From positions 4,154,001 to 4,218,000 of the forward strand of contig JAJQJQ010000012.1 of the NCBI GenBank assembly GCA_028622995.1: 64,000 nucleotides of DNA, in the 5' to 3' direction. This DNA comes from Panagrolaimus kolymaensis (lineage: Eukaryota; Nematoda; Chromadorea; Rhabditida; Panagrolaimidae). Under the pieces are notes generated by a model. The model saw only the letters and a program-made list of their open reading frames with translations. It made no database searches and was not told the origin of the DNA. The position numbers and the translations under genes are program-made. Positions 34,030 to 46,442 of this stretch are shown piece by piece (positions within the stretch are counted from its first letter, which is position 1; each line of letters opens with the position of its first letter).

Positions 34030-35214
34030 ATGAGGTTGATTTTTGGGTTTTTACTTTTCGCATTGACTTTATTTTTAGTTTGCAATGCTTATGAAAATGA
34101 TATTTCTAATAAAAATAATAATGAAACAACCCCAGTTGTAATTTGGCATGGAATGGGTGATTCATGTTGTAATCCATTAAGCATGGGAAGAGTTAAAAAA
34201 TTGATTGAAAGCCAAATCAATGGCATTTATGTTCATTCATTTATGCTTGGCGGTGGTGTTGTTTCAGTAAGTTTCAATCAATATTCTATTCCATGAAATT
34301 ATGGTGAGAGTGATGTGTTTAGGATATGGAACATGGATATCTTGCAAACATGAATAAACTTGTAACAGAAGCATGTGCAATAATTCGTTATGATCCCAAA
34401 CTTAAAAATGGCTATAATGCAATGGGATTTTCTCAAGCTGGTTTATTTTTGTGGGTTTTTTCTTTTTCATCCATTTTATTTTTGTTGCAAACAAAACAAA
34501 ATAAATGATGACGTCAAAAAATAAGCGACATCGCTGCCAGCAACAAAACAAAAGCAACTAATAATAATTTATCTCCACTTCTTTTCTTTTTTTTTTTGCA
34601 GCCGCGCTGTAGCTCAACGATGTCCAGTTCCACCCATTAAAAACTTGATTAGCATTGGTGGACCCCAACAAGGTATCTTTGGTTTTCCATATTGTCCTGG
34701 TTCAACCACATTATGCAATTGGGTTAGATATGCATTGGATATGGGTGCATATACAAAATATGTACAAAATCGAATTGTTCAAGCTCAATATTGGCATGAT
34801 CCATATCAAATTGATGATTATAAAGATAAAAATATTTTTTTGGCCGATTTAAATAATGAAAAAGTTCAAAATGATGAATACAAGAAAAATTTATTGCAAC
34901 TTAAAAATTTAGTTTTGGTTAAATTTGCTAAAGATATGATGATCGTTCCTAAAGATTCTGAAGTAACATACAAAACAAGTTTTAAAAATACAGTAAAGAA
35001 AGGTTAATTTTTTTAGTGGTTTGGCTTTTATCCCGATAATAATACCACTGTTGTACTTGATATGAAGCAAACAAATTTATACAAAGATGATCGAATTGGT
35101 TTAAAGCAGCTTAAAGAATCAGGTCGATTAAAGTTTATTGCAGTTGATGGAGATCATTTACGTTTACCAAATGATGTATTTGTTGAAAAAATTATTAAAC
35201 CTTATCTTTCTTAA
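34030..35214 (+). CDS. ppt-1: Palmitoyl-protein thioesterase 1
   Basis: Four exons, 34030-34266, 34323-34450, 34602-34962 and 35017-35214, give 307 residues, matching human PPT1 length. A signal peptide ([20 protein letters not shown]) precedes the oxyanion segment ([18 protein letters not shown]). The serine elbow GFSQAG, the RAVAQRCP helix, [25 protein letters not shown] sequence and the C-terminal DSE/WFGFY and GDH catalytic region follow. PPT1 is a lysosomal enzyme that cuts fatty acids from cysteines; loss in humans causes a neuronal ceroid lipofuscinosis. The DSE|WFGFY exon join is supported by the family. An ABHD17-like depalmitoylase lies close upstream, so two deacylation genes are neighbours, separated only by a tRNA. 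There are no signs of decay. Confidence 0.96.
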
Positions 35215-36692
35215 ATTAAACTAACATAAGTTTTGGAAGGTTTTGGCAAATATTTATAACACATTTGGCTGAGATACTGCTGTAGCAAACATAAAATTTG
35301 GTTTTAGCAGGTTTGTAATAAAGAAATTAAAATTTCTTTACATTGCTAATCCCAATTTTTTTATTTATATTTTTCGCATCTTTTTTGTGCAACAGTATCA
35401 CCGCCATTTTTATGCTACATTTTTCTTCTATGAATTTTTTCTTCTCCACGTTTTTGCTTATTTGTATCTCCTTGTATTGAAATCCCACGAAGCAGGCTCT
35501 AAAGCAAAAAAGTTAATTTTTATAATTGTGTATGTATTTTTTAACTGCTAATAAATAAACACTTTCAATTTGATTAGATAAATTTTATTTTTCACTTTTT
35601 TTTTGTTCTCTTTTTTTCCCATTTTTTTTAGTGGAACGTTTTCGATTTTTTTAGTTAAACCCAAAAAAAATTTTGATTCGACAGCAGCTTTTTTGAAAGT
35701 TGTCAAGCAATTTATCCGCTTGAATTAACCAAGATCAGGTTATATTAAAAAGTCGTTTGCTTCAAAATACTACTATGATCGAGACTCTTTTTTTAAATAA
35801 TAATGATGAATTATTTTTTTTATTTGACAAGTCACAAAAATATTTGTACGGAAGAAAGAAGAATCAAGGAATACAGACTTTTTTTTATCATCCTGAAAAA
35901 GAACTGATTTTTTTAGACAACGATGAAAGTGTCTTCCGATAAAAGATTCGACGACAGTTGATAGAAGATACCTTTTTTGTAATTAGGGTTTTCAACGGTT
36001 CACAATTTTTTTAAATATTTTTTTCATGCTGCTCCCGATTCAGGCTAAATGTTTTTTTTTTTTTTGCGGATTCAAAAAGATGACAAGATCAACACCAAAA
36101 AAATGTTTTAAAAAAATGAAAGAAGGAAGGAAATGGATAAGCTTTTGCGGTTTAAGGATAGTGATAACAAAAAATAGAAAAGAAACAAAACCGGATTTGC
36201 CTGCGGCGGCCACCAATGCTGCATTGAAACTTCTTCGTCTTCCGTTTTAGTGGTTTCTCGATGGTGATACTGCTTGACTTTCCTGCATGCCATCACCACA
36301 TTTCAATGCAGTAATAATACGACGACGTTTTACTTTTATCAAGAGTTTTTTTTGTTGAAAGAAGAAGATTGCCTAAGGCTAACTTCGCGCTTTTTTCTTT
36401 CTTCTTCAACTTCGTGGATGAATATGGTTAGTTGCATTTCTCTTCTTCTAACCATTCTAACCAATTATTGCGCCCTGCTTTAAATTATCCCCCACTTTTT
36501 TCTCGACCGACAAACAACAATACTATGTTTGACGACAACGACGACGAAGTCGTATTCTTTTTTTTTTCTAGGGCGGGCATAAAAACTCTCGAGGATATGG
36601 GTCGCAGCAAAAGATTTCAAGTTGGTATTTAAACCCAATCTTAATTCATTTTTAATCATCACATTTCGCTGATCGCTTCAATTTTAAACAAA
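35215..36692. other. Upstream region of collagen gene
   Basis: 1.5 kb without a supported gene. A TATA-like CATAAAAAC sits at about 36580, 110 bp before the collagen ATG. The 74-residue frame at 36026 and others are T- or Lys-rich noise. Confidence 0.4.
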
Positions 36693-37738
36693 ATGGAGCG
36701 GGACGGGCGTCTTAAGGCTTATAAATTTGTTGCCTATTCGGCAGTCACCTTTTCCGTTGTGGCAGTTTTATCTGTGCTTGTCACTCTTCCCATGGTTTAC
36801 AATTATGTTAATCATGTTCGACGACAAATGCATCATGAAATTAGCTTCTGCAAAGGATCCGCTAAGGATATCTATGTTGAAGTGAACCACATGAAAAATA
36901 CACCTGAAGTACCTTCAAATCGTACCGCTCGTCAATCTGGTTATGATGCAGTTAATCCCGCTCCTAATCTTCAATGTGAAGGATGTTGCCTTCCTGGACA
37001 ACCTGGTCCTCAAGGTGCTCCTGGTAAACCAGGAAGACCTGGCAAACCTGGCGCTCCTGGTGCCCCTGGCGCTCCAGGCAAACCACCAACAGCTCCTTGT
37101 GAACCCGTTACTCCACCACCATGCAAACCATGCCCACAAGGTAAGCAGCATTTATGAAATTGTATTGTTAATGCGACTTTCGCATTTTCCTCTTTATTTA
37201 ATGTTTGTTTATTTATTATTTTAATTATTTTAAGGACCTCCCGGCCCACCTGGACCTCCTGGATCTCCTGGCGACCCAGGAGAGGCTGGTACTCCCGGCA
37301 GACCTGGATCTGATGCTAGCCCAGGAACTCCTGGACCTCGTGGACCTGCTGGACCACCTGGCGAGCCTGGACAAGCTGGACCTCCTGGAGAACCTGGTAT
37401 TCCCGCTCAATCTGAACCACTTGTTCCTGGAGAGCCAGGAGAAGCTGGAGATGCTGGACCACCCGGCCCACCTGGACCACCCGGACCTCCTGGAGCTGAT
37501 GGACCACCTGGCCCAGCTGGACCAAAAGGCACTCCTGGACCTGACGGACAACCTGGTATGTTATAACTTTTGCATTTTTTCCTCAACAATTTAATTATCA
37601 AATCTTTTTAGGCACTGATGGTCAACCCGGCCCTGCTGGACCTCCTGGCTCAGCTGGTGGTGCAGGAGAAAAAGGTATTTGCCCCAAATATTGCGCTTTG
37701 GATGGTGGTGTCTTCTTCGAAGATGGAACCAGACGTTA
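36693..37738 (+). CDS. Cuticle collagen, copy A
   Basis: Three exons, 36693-37140, 37235-37555 and 37612-37738. The N-terminus has the nematode cuticle collagen domain ([44 protein letters not shown]) with a membrane segment that acts as signal anchor. A subtilisin-like processing site (NRTARQ) follows. Gly-X-Y blocks come next, split by Cys pairs ([24 protein letters not shown]), then the C-terminal [19 protein letters not shown] module. Such collagens are cut, trimerised and tyrosine-cross-linked in the extracellular cuticle. The second copy at 45414-46442 has the same layout and the same final exon end. I cannot assign a col or dpy number. Confidence 0.95.
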
Positions 37739-39631
37739 AGCAGCAATTTAGTCAACATCATCATCGTCAACTTCCATTTTCTCACCATTATCAACATTTT
37801 AATGATTTTGTATATCTTTCACCAGATAATCAAATATCATCGTCGATGGTTGTTGGCCTTGCCATATGCTTCTTCTTCTCCTCACATTTTTTTTTGTTTC
37901 CGGTTTGTTCCAGCGAAAAAAAATCTCTTTTGTATTTTTAAATTATTCGAGCGCTCAGATGCGTGCGAAAGTGCTCTTTCATTTTTTAAATATAAAATTT
38001 TTAAAATTTTATTTTTTAAAATGGAAAATGTGCAATCGGGTGCGCGATATTCTTAACTGCAATCGGATTTAAATATTATTTTAATTTTGTATTTAATTTT
38101 TTTGTTTATATGTCGTGTCCATCCATAGAATTATCGCAGCAGCAAAAAGAATAAAACATTTTTGCATTTAATTAAAATTAATTACCTAATTCAAGCATGA
38201 AAGAAAAAAAGGGTATTTGAAATTGAAAACGAATAAAACCTTAAAATTCATGGATAATCAATATCTCCTGAAAAAAACGGGGATAAATTTTAATACCCAT
38301 TTCAAAAAAAAATGAGAGACATATCAAATTTATGGCTTCTTTTCTTTAATTTTATTTTTTGATTGTTATCTTTTTGTTCCCAAAAAAAAAAAGAGTCAGG
38401 TCAAAGTGAATCAAGTTATCTTTTTTTATTCTTCTCTTTCTTCATTTGACCGAATTTTCCAAAAAAAGGTTTTTATTTTAACCGATTTCTTTTTTTTTCT
38501 GGATTTTTTCTTAACATCAGGTTATTTTCCTTCATCTCATCTCATTCTTCGTATAAAAAAAAGAAAGAAGATTGATTGCAATGATTACTGATTTCTCAAT
38601 GCTTTCACAATCGAGAAGGGAGAATGTTTGAAGTTGAGTGGTACATGAAGTTAATTTTTTTCTGCAGAAAAGAAAATTGCAGAATCAAGCAAATCGGAAT
38701 CAGAAAGTTGAAGACGAGAAAAAAAGTTACTTTAAGAAATTTTATTTTAATCATAAAACGTGTTTTTTCACACGAACAAAATCTTTATTTTTTGATGGGA
38801 ATATAAAAGTTGAAGAAACCGCATTTCTTAAATTCTTTTATTTCCATTTTATTTTTCGAGATTAAATTAATACATTCGTAAAAGTCGAGGGATTTGCAAA
38901 AAGAACGAACAAAATGGTTTAAAAAAGATGGGTTATTAAAGGGAAAGTTTATGTGTATCATCATAAAAGTGGAATGATACATACTTTCAAAATTAAATTA
39001 TAATTTAGCAGAGTTTGTGGATCAGAAAAATGTGTCATGGATGGCTTCGAAAATAAAAAATACTTGAAATTTAAAATTCCTTTTTTGCTTTTAATGATTA
39101 TCGTAATTTTTTATTGTCTTCATATATCATTTTACAGCAGCTTTCATTATTTATATTTTCCATATATTATTAATAACCATACAAAATAAAAATGATGCTG
39201 AACTTAAGCTGTAATAATTAAAAGTACAAAACAACCATGGGAAATTTTTATTTCCTAATTTAAAGCGAAGCTTTTACAACTTTTTTTGTATTTTATCTTT
39301 TTTGCTGAACCACGTTTTATACATACATATATTATTTATAAATTTATAAAAAGCATGAGAGAGACACAGTTAATTTAAAAAACGTGGAAAAACACTTATG
39401 AGAAAGTTCTAAAATTTTTTGCAAAATCTTACTTTATCATTTCCTTTATTTTTTGGATTAAGATTGGAGTTCGTTCAAAAGCAGCAAAAAAAATATTCAT
39501 GTGCCAAAGATTGTTTATTAATAAATTTATTTTTATTTTATTTAATTCTTGACACATTAAACTTAATTTATTCCATTTATAATATTTTGTTTTTTTACCT
39601 GCAATAAAGTCATTTGGTTTGTTTTTAAAAG
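37739..39631. other. Intergenic region collagen to receptor
   Basis: 1.9 kb of AT-rich DNA with no supported gene. Several 60-80 codon frames here are Phe/Lys-rich and lack splice context. Confidence 0.4.
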
Positions 39632-41119
39632 ATGGAGGTGGCTATTCGCCTTTTTGGTGGAATTTCTTTACTTATTTTGGCTTGCCTTGGATTAGTTTTA
39701 AACTTGCTGTTATTACTCGTATTAATCAAGGTATGTTAAAAACTTCTAATGGATTTGAAAGCCTTGAAGATTTGACCTAAAAAAATATTAAAAGTTGCTC
39801 CTGAATTTATTTTAGCTCAAAATTCATTAGCAAAGTTTCTAACATTTTAGCATCCAAAAATGACCGTATACTTATTTCTAAAAGCTTCGTATTAAAAATT
39901 CTTTGTCGATTAGAAATTTTTGTCTTTCGTTTAGAAGCTTCATTATCTTTTTCACAAAAAAAACTTTTTGAGCTAAAATCGTTTAGTGTCCTTATGGAAT
40001 GACATCTTCAACAAGTAGTAATCATTTAGCATCATGTTCTTTACAATGATCACTTTTAGGGTCATAATGAATTTAAAAAATATTCATTTTTTATTCTAAC
40101 CTGGCAACTTTTAATCTGTGATTTTCTTGCTTTAGCTGCTCAATTATTTCTTGCTGCTCCAACTACCATTGCAGGATTTCAGGTAATTCCATTATTTTTT
40201 TTAAACTTCAATTCAATTTACCATTAAACACCTGTTGCTGTTGTTGTTTTTTTTAGTTATACCCAGAAGTATTAGTTTTGACTCTTTCAATATTTGATAG
40301 ATTTTCTTATAATGGAACATTACTGTTTGCGTTTATTTTAACGTTAAATAGATTTATGGTTTTTATAATTCCAAAACTTAATAAATTATTATTTTCACAA
40401 CCCGCAATTTATTTTACAATTATTTTGGGCTGGAGCATTTTATTACTTTATATCGTAGGCACCAGCGTAGGAGGATGTTACAGTGAATTTGATGCAATAT
40501 GTGAGTCTTGTTTATAAAGTACCATTTGACATTTATTAATTATTTCTTTTTTAGCCTTTCGAATTGTACACAAATGCATTCCAATTGAATTAAGGCCATG
40601 GTGGAGTTATGAAATAGTGGGAGTTGTAAGTTGGATTTAAAATTGTAATCATCCAAATTAATAAATCAGTAATGATTTCAGATAAATAATTGGTTTTCAC
40701 AATTCATTCCATTGATAATGTTATTTCTTTACCTTCTAACATTCGCTGAAATTCGATGCCAATTCACTAAAAAACTTTTCAATAATCAATCTACCGTAAA
40801 TTTAGTAAGCACCCGAAAAGGAAGGAAAACTGAAATGCGACTTTTAATTCAAAGTTTAATTATTTGTTCAGTTTTTGTTATTGAATACAATGCTTTTCGA
40901 TATTTTCCTGATCTTGCTAAAAATTTCCCAATCTTTGATTCATTTGATTCAATTTTAATTAGTTGGATTATGGTTTTTATGAATACCATTCATTCGATTG
41001 TTGTATTTAGTTTTACAAAACGAGCTCAACTTTTGCTAAAAGACATAATTTTTTCTTCAAGAACTACAACATTTTCTGTGACTACTGTGATTGTTATTAG
41101 AAATGGAAGAAATTTATAA
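39632..41119 (+). CDS. Seven-transmembrane serpentine receptor, Srx-like
   Basis: Five exons, 39632-39730, 40060-40182, 40257-40500, 40555-40625 and 40682-41119, give 324 residues. Seven hydrophobic helices can be traced: SLLILACLGLVLNLLLLLVL (1), FFILTWQLLICDFLALAAQ (2), the third with a LLFAFILTLNRFMVFIIP segment that carries NRF in place of DRY, then four more. This pattern fits the nematode 7TM_GPCR_Srx family of chemoreceptors, used in sensory neurons to detect odorants. The 329-bp first intron is the longest. The final helix and a Ser/Thr-rich tail are present. Subfamily assignment is tentative. A tRNA gene follows 194 bp downstream. Confidence 0.82.
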
Positions 41120-41313
41120 TACATAAACTTTTTGAATAAAATAAAATTAATAAATTAATAATTACTTTTTTTTAGTCATTTTTGCATTAAATACAAACCA
41201 AATAATCCAATTTTATAACACACAATGTGGTTTTAAAAATTTTCGAACACACACATTGGCCGTTCTGTTCGTCTTTACTTACATACATATAATTCCGAGA
41301 TATTTAATTTATC

Positions 41314-41385
41314 GCCCTTTTGGCTTAGTGGCAGAGCGTTGGTCTTGTAAACCAAAGGTCGCTGGTTCGATTCCAGCAAGGGGCA
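41314..41385 (+). tRNA. tRNA-Thr (anticodon TGT)
   Basis: A 72-nt tRNA without intron. The acceptor stem is GCCCTTT with AAGGGGC (one T-G pair), the D arm is GGCTTAGTGGCAGAGC, anticodon stem TTGGT/ACCAA with loop CTTGTAA, T arm GCTGGTTCGATTCCAGC, and the discriminator is A at 41385. Confidence 0.95.
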
Positions 41386-42041
41386 ATTCCTTTTTCATTT
41401 TTTTGATCAATAATGAAGCAATAAAAAACGTTAAAGGCAGAATTTATGTCTTCCAAATATTTTAATCCCATCGTATCAAAATCCTTCGCTATTTGTTACA
41501 TTTTTTCGTGCTTATTATTTTTCAACATAAAAAACAGGAAGAGAATAAATATGAAATTGCGATGGAAAGAAATTGATTAGAAAATAAATAAAACCGTGAA
41601 CTTTCATAAAAGTCAAAACATGTGTGAAACATAAAACGCTGCTTACATATTTGTGGTTAAACATACGTATTTTTTGAATTTTAAAACTGATTTTGCTGAT
41701 GAGTGACTTTATCTGTAATGGATCTACAAAGCAAAGAAGAGAAAAGGTGCATTAGCGCAACTTTATTTTTAACAACAACAAACAGTCTCTGTGAAAATGA
41801 AGAAACTATAAATCCTTTTTGAATTTAACGACCAAAGAATTTTAACGGATTTGAAGGCTTTGAATTGCCCAATTGTTAATGCACATAATTTAATCTGGAT
41901 AGGTTGACATAATTTTGGTTAAACCGAAAAGAATTTTATGCTTTAGTTTTAGAAGAAATAAAACTTTACATTATTAGACAGAAGATGAGTTTACAAAAGC
42001 AATTTTAAAATCCATGAATTTATTCAACATGCGACTCCATC
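41386..42041. other. Gap between tRNA-Thr and hAT MITE
   Basis: About 650 bp of AT-rich sequence. I see no gene or repeat. Confidence 0.4.
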
Positions 42042-42290
42042 ATTGTGACTAGGGTTGGTGTCGCGACCGATTTTGGAAAATTTCATGGTCGCGACCGGTC
42101 GCGACCGACCAGTCGATCGACCGCTACAAAACCTTACAAAGTCTTACAAAACTTTGTAATACTTTGTTAAACTTTTGTAAGAGTTTGTAAGGTTTTGTAG
42201 CGGTCGCAACCAATCGCAGCAACCTCATCGACCGGTCCCGACTGGTCGGTCACGACCGGTCGCAACATCATCACCAACCCTAATTGTGAC
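42042..42290. mobile_element. hAT MITE with CGACCGGTCG arms and 8-bp target duplication
   Basis: TIRs TAGGGTTGGTG (from 42050) and CACCAACCCTA (ending 42282) bound a 233-bp palindrome-rich element. It is flanked on both sides by the same 8 bp, ATTGTGAC (42042-42049 and 42283-42290). The arms carry repeats of GGTCGCGACC/CGACCGGTCG. The centre is a further inverted repeat (CCTTACAAAGTCTTACAAAA and its imperfect complement). This is a clean single hAT-type insertion and serves as a local model for the 8-bp duplication size. Confidence 0.88.
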
Positions 42291-42746
42291 ATTCAAGGAA
42301 TTGATGGATGGATCTCTAATACGGATCTTGTATATAATAACGGAACATGGCTTTTGCAGAAAAATTATACCTCTCTAAACAGTTGCCTTTCATTAATTCA
42401 ATGTAAACAAACAAATGGTTAGGATTTAATAAAATAATTCCTCAAAAATAGAAATCTTAGTGTTTGTAGTCAGAAGCTTCTTCGGTTAAATTTTTACAAG
42501 CTCGTTATTTGAAATATGTTTAGTAATAAAATTATAAATAAATTGTTGGTAAACCCCAAACATTGAAGTTTTCATAATATTTGGAATCTTGATGAGAAAA
42601 CGCGTTCATGCAAATGTTTCGTTGTGAAATGCCTTTCATTTTTTTTAGGAGAAGTTGTTTCTCTCATTCGCACTTCTTTCTTCTTTTTTTTTTGCTGCAA
42701 AAACAAGTTGCTTCTTTTTCTTCAAAATAATCAACGGCAATTGAAA
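42291..42746. other. Gap upstream of the PDZ gene
   Basis: About 450 bp, T-rich toward the end. No feature is supported. Confidence 0.35.
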
Positions 42747-44555
42747 ATGGTGAGTGTGAATGTTTCTCAAATCTCAAATATTACTATTAATAATTTTATT
42801 TTATAGAGCGCTGAAGATGCAAAATGCAAGAAAGAATTTGATGGTAAACATTCAAATAGAAATAATGAGAGCCCAAAATGTAAGGTTTTTGCTTTGATTA
42901 TTCTAACATTCTCTTCATCCAACATTTTCAGATGCTTCAACGTTAGCGAATGCAGGTCAACAATCAAAACATGGTAGTTCAAAAGAAAATATAAGCCGAA
43001 GAAAAAGTTAGTAATAGACACCTTCCAACTCTAATGAAATAACTTAATTGATTTTTTCAGAAAAACAAAAGCATGTTGATGATTCATCAAGAAAAGATCG
43101 GCTAGATGATTCTGGAAAAAGCAAACGTTCATCCCGTCAACGTCAAAATGGCCATTGCTCTGCCGAACCTCTTCAAACTTCCACTAAAATTATCAAAAGA
43201 AGTGCAGAATCCGCTGATAAACCACGAATAAGTCAAAGAGAAAGAAATTGTTCAGCTGAAAAGATCGAATCAACGATGTCGAGAGCTAAGAAAATATTTA
43301 GTGGCGAAAAATGTGATGGCTCAAATCCACCACAAAAATGCTCTAATACTTTTGGCTATGGTCGTGATTTTCCTGATTCATTGCTGGAAGAATTGGCACC
43401 TATTGAATGCAAAGTCGAACCACCTAAAAAAGTTGTAAGTTAGTTTTGGAAGTTTACTTACAGCTGCGTATCCATCATTAGTTTTGTAATGGAGAAAAGC
43501 GACTGTTCTTCGATATGATGTTTTTACCTTTCATTTTTTAGCCAGTCTTGAAAGTTTCAAAAACTTTGATCATCTATGAAGTGCCTCAAGAACTTTCAGC
43601 TCAAATGGAAATTGGTGATATTCTGTTCAAATTCAATGATCTTCAAGTATCAACTCGAAAAGAATACTCAAAGCAACTTTCATTTGTCTCCAAAATCCAT
43701 TCATCTCAAACATTAACATTTACAATACTACGACCAATAAGAAACAAACCCATTTCATGGCTCGAACTTTCTGATGTCTTTTCAAAATTGGAACGTCCTC
43801 AAGGCTATGAAATTATACCAACACATTTTGATTATCTCCTGGCTCTCTTGATCGTTGCACCGAAAACTGTTCTTGGAATGACAATCAAAGCTTACAATGG
43901 AAAAGTGTATGTTTCTGGAATCGAAAACGGCATAAATTCAATCGCATACAAATCTTTACTCGTTGGTGATGCTATTTTGGTAATTGAAGATCAAGTTATC
44001 GCTGGTGTCAAAGAAGCTGATGATTTATTTTGTAGTTATTTTGCAAAAACAAAATTTGTAAGTTTTCTTTTATGAAATTGTTTTCGAAGAATTTTAACCA
44101 TTTGTTTCATGTTTTAGGTGCGCTTGATAATCGAACGACCTAAAACTCCTGCTAGTCTTCGATATGTCAAACATGTTCTGAATGCTGAAAAAACGTTTGA
44201 AATCAATCCACGAATGACTGAAGATGTTATTGAAATTTGTGAACATCAAATATCTTTTATGGCAACTAATCCTGATTTGAAACCACCTCAAAAGATACTA
44301 ACGCGTAATGAGTAAGTTTGTTCTTTGCTTTAACAACATTAATCACGTTCGTTATTTTTTAGTAAACCTCGTGCATCAAATTCTCATATCGATGTTGCTC
44401 GTGAAGCTGTAGAAATTCCAATCTCAACCGATGTCAACAATGCAACTTTATTATCCTCAACTCCGCCAATACCAACTGTACCGCCTGGAACTACTGGAAG
44501 TGTAAATCCAACTCAAAATGCGAAACGATTATTATCTGCAAGAAGATCGAAATAA
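42747..44555 (+). CDS. Protein with two PDZ-like domains, nematode type
   Basis: Eight exons: 42747-42749 (start codon only), 42807-42879, 42932-43006, 43061-43434, 43542-44057, 44118-44311 and 44363-44555, with all joins in frame. The first 175 residues are Lys/Ser/Arg-rich and disordered. Two PDZ-like folds follow: one with IGDILFKFNDLQVS, and a second with TIKAYNGKVYVSGIENGINS and LLVGDAILVIEDQVI. A Pro/Thr-rich tail ends with SARRSK. PDZ domains bind C-terminal peptides. I recognise the layout only as one of many worm-specific PDZ proteins and cannot name it. If the tiny first exon is wrong, translation would begin at the next in-frame Met far downstream, which would lose most of the N-terminal region. 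I counted seven listed segments; one more split inside the N-terminal region is possible. Confidence 0.75.
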
Positions 44556-45413
44556 TTATGTGAAATTTTATAATCAAATATTTTTATCTTTTGTATTGTA
44601 AATTTGAAATAAATTTTTTTGAATTCATTTTTGGTGTTTTGATTGGACTTTTTTTAGCTATTGGATTTTTGCATTGGTGTTTTGATGTTCCCATTTTTTC
44701 GAGGCTTTTCAAGTATTTTGGACTTTTATTTGTTTTGTGTTTATCCATTTTTTGAAGCATTTTACAGTCATTATTTTTTGTTATTTCATTTGGCAGAAAG
44801 TTAAGCGGATTTATAAAAGTTCGTTAAAATAATGCAGTTGAATTTCTTTGTTACAGGAACTTTTTTTCTAAAATCCCATCTAAAGCTTTACCCATGCATT
44901 TTATTTTAACAAATGTTTTTTATTTTGGTTTAAAGAAAATTATTGAAATCAATTTCATTTACAGCTCCTTTTTTTGCTCTTGATGTCGCCCTAAATCTCT
45001 CATTCTTCCTAGGTTGCTGCGGAGGAGATATTGAAGATTCACATGCAGCGTCGTCGTCGTCAATTATTCTTATTTCTTTGTTATTTTTTTCCTTCATTGA
45101 CGCCGTAGGTTGGTTTTTTGTGCGATAAATCTTTGAAGATTTCAGGATTCTGATCAATTACATTTTTTTCTTTCCTTTTTTTATGTGTTTTTTAAAAAAG
45201 TAGCGCAAATCCTTTTTTTATGAATCGATAAAATATGTAAAGAAGCCAATTAGGTTTATAAGAAGAATTCTTTATTTTTTAACTATAAACTACAAATTTT
45301 TTTTGAAAACACTGGAATAAAACCAGTTATTAACAAGAAAGGATTGACTTGTTTGTACAAGACATAAAACAGCATTAAGCCATTTAGGAAATTTTTTGAT
45401 GTTTGTTGAGAAT
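44556..45413. other. Gap between convergent PDZ and collagen genes
   Basis: A polyadenylation-like AATAAATT is near 44609. The remaining 0.8 kb is AT-rich. The 75- and 61-codon frames at 44930-45157 overlap each other on opposite strands and have no support. Confidence 0.35.
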
Positions 45414-46442
45414 TTAACGACGAGTTCCATCTTCGAAGAAGACACCACCATCGATGGCGCAGTATTTGGGACAGATACCTTTTTCTCCAGCACCACCGGG
45501 TGGGCCAGCTTGTCCAGGAGAACCAGGTTGTCCATCTGGGCCAGGTTGTCCATCAGGGCCGGGAGGTCCTTTAGGTCCAGGTTGACCGGGAGCTCCATCT
45601 CCACCGGGTTGTCCAGGTGGACCGGGAGGTCCAGGTGGTCCAGCATCACCAGGAGAGCCTAAAACAAATTGTGTGAGATAATAATTAAGATAAAAAAAGC
45701 AATAATACCTGGTGGGCCAGGAGCAAGAGGTTCAGATTGAGCAGGAGCACCAGGTTCACCAGGAGATCCGGGAGCACCAGGTTGTCCAGGAGGTCCGGGA
45801 GGTCCTAAAAGATAAAATTTAAAAAGGTCGAAATATTATGAATGCTTGTTTACCTTTTGGTCCAGGTTCGCCAGGTGGAGCATCAGTGCCAGGTGCACCA
45901 GGTTGTCCAGGAGCTCCAGCATCTCCAGCAGGTCCGGGAGGTCCAGGTGGGCCGGGAGGTCCTTGTGGGCATGGTTTGCATGGTGGAGGAGTAACAGGTT
46001 CACATGGTTGTACTGGTGGTTTACCTGGGTTTCCAGGAAGACCGGGTGCACCAGGTTTACCTGGGCGACCGGGTTTACCAGGAGCACCAGCTGATCCTGG
46101 AGGTCCAGGAAGGCAGCAAGAATCGCATGATCCACCAGCAGCAGCTCCGCCACCGGATGATGAACCACCACCAACTCCAGCATCTCCACCATATCCAGCT
46201 TGACGAGCGGTACGATTTCCACCAGCAACAGGAATATTTTTCAAGCTTTGCACTTCAGCCCAGATATCTTTTGCTGAACCTTTACAGAAGACAACTTCAT
46301 TGTGCATTTGTCGTCGAACATGATGAACATAATTGTAAACCATGGGAAGGGTGACACAGACGGAAAGAACTGCGACAACGGAAAAGGTGACTGCCGAATA
46401 GGCAACAAAGCGATAAGCTTTAATTCTGTTTTCAAGATCCAT
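45414..46442 (-). CDS. Cuticle collagen, copy B
   Basis: Three exons, 46442-45854, 45804-45709 and 45658-45414. The N-terminal domain ([51 protein letters not shown]), processing site NRTARQ, Cys-flanked Gly-X-Y blocks and C-terminal [19 protein letters not shown] agree with copy A at 36693-37738. It carries an extra Gly/Ser-rich stretch ([20 protein letters not shown]) before the first triple-helical block, which copy A lacks. The intron positions after the CPQG region differ: here the first intron falls later. By family knowledge it is an extracellular structural protein of the cuticle. The two copies face each other (plus and minus) about 7.7 kb apart, which suggests an old local duplication with inversion. 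Confidence 0.95.

Noticed and set aside
37010..37601. Antisense open frames across collagen exons (also 45396-46354)
   Set aside because: Gly-X-Y codon patterns make the opposite strand open; these are shadows.
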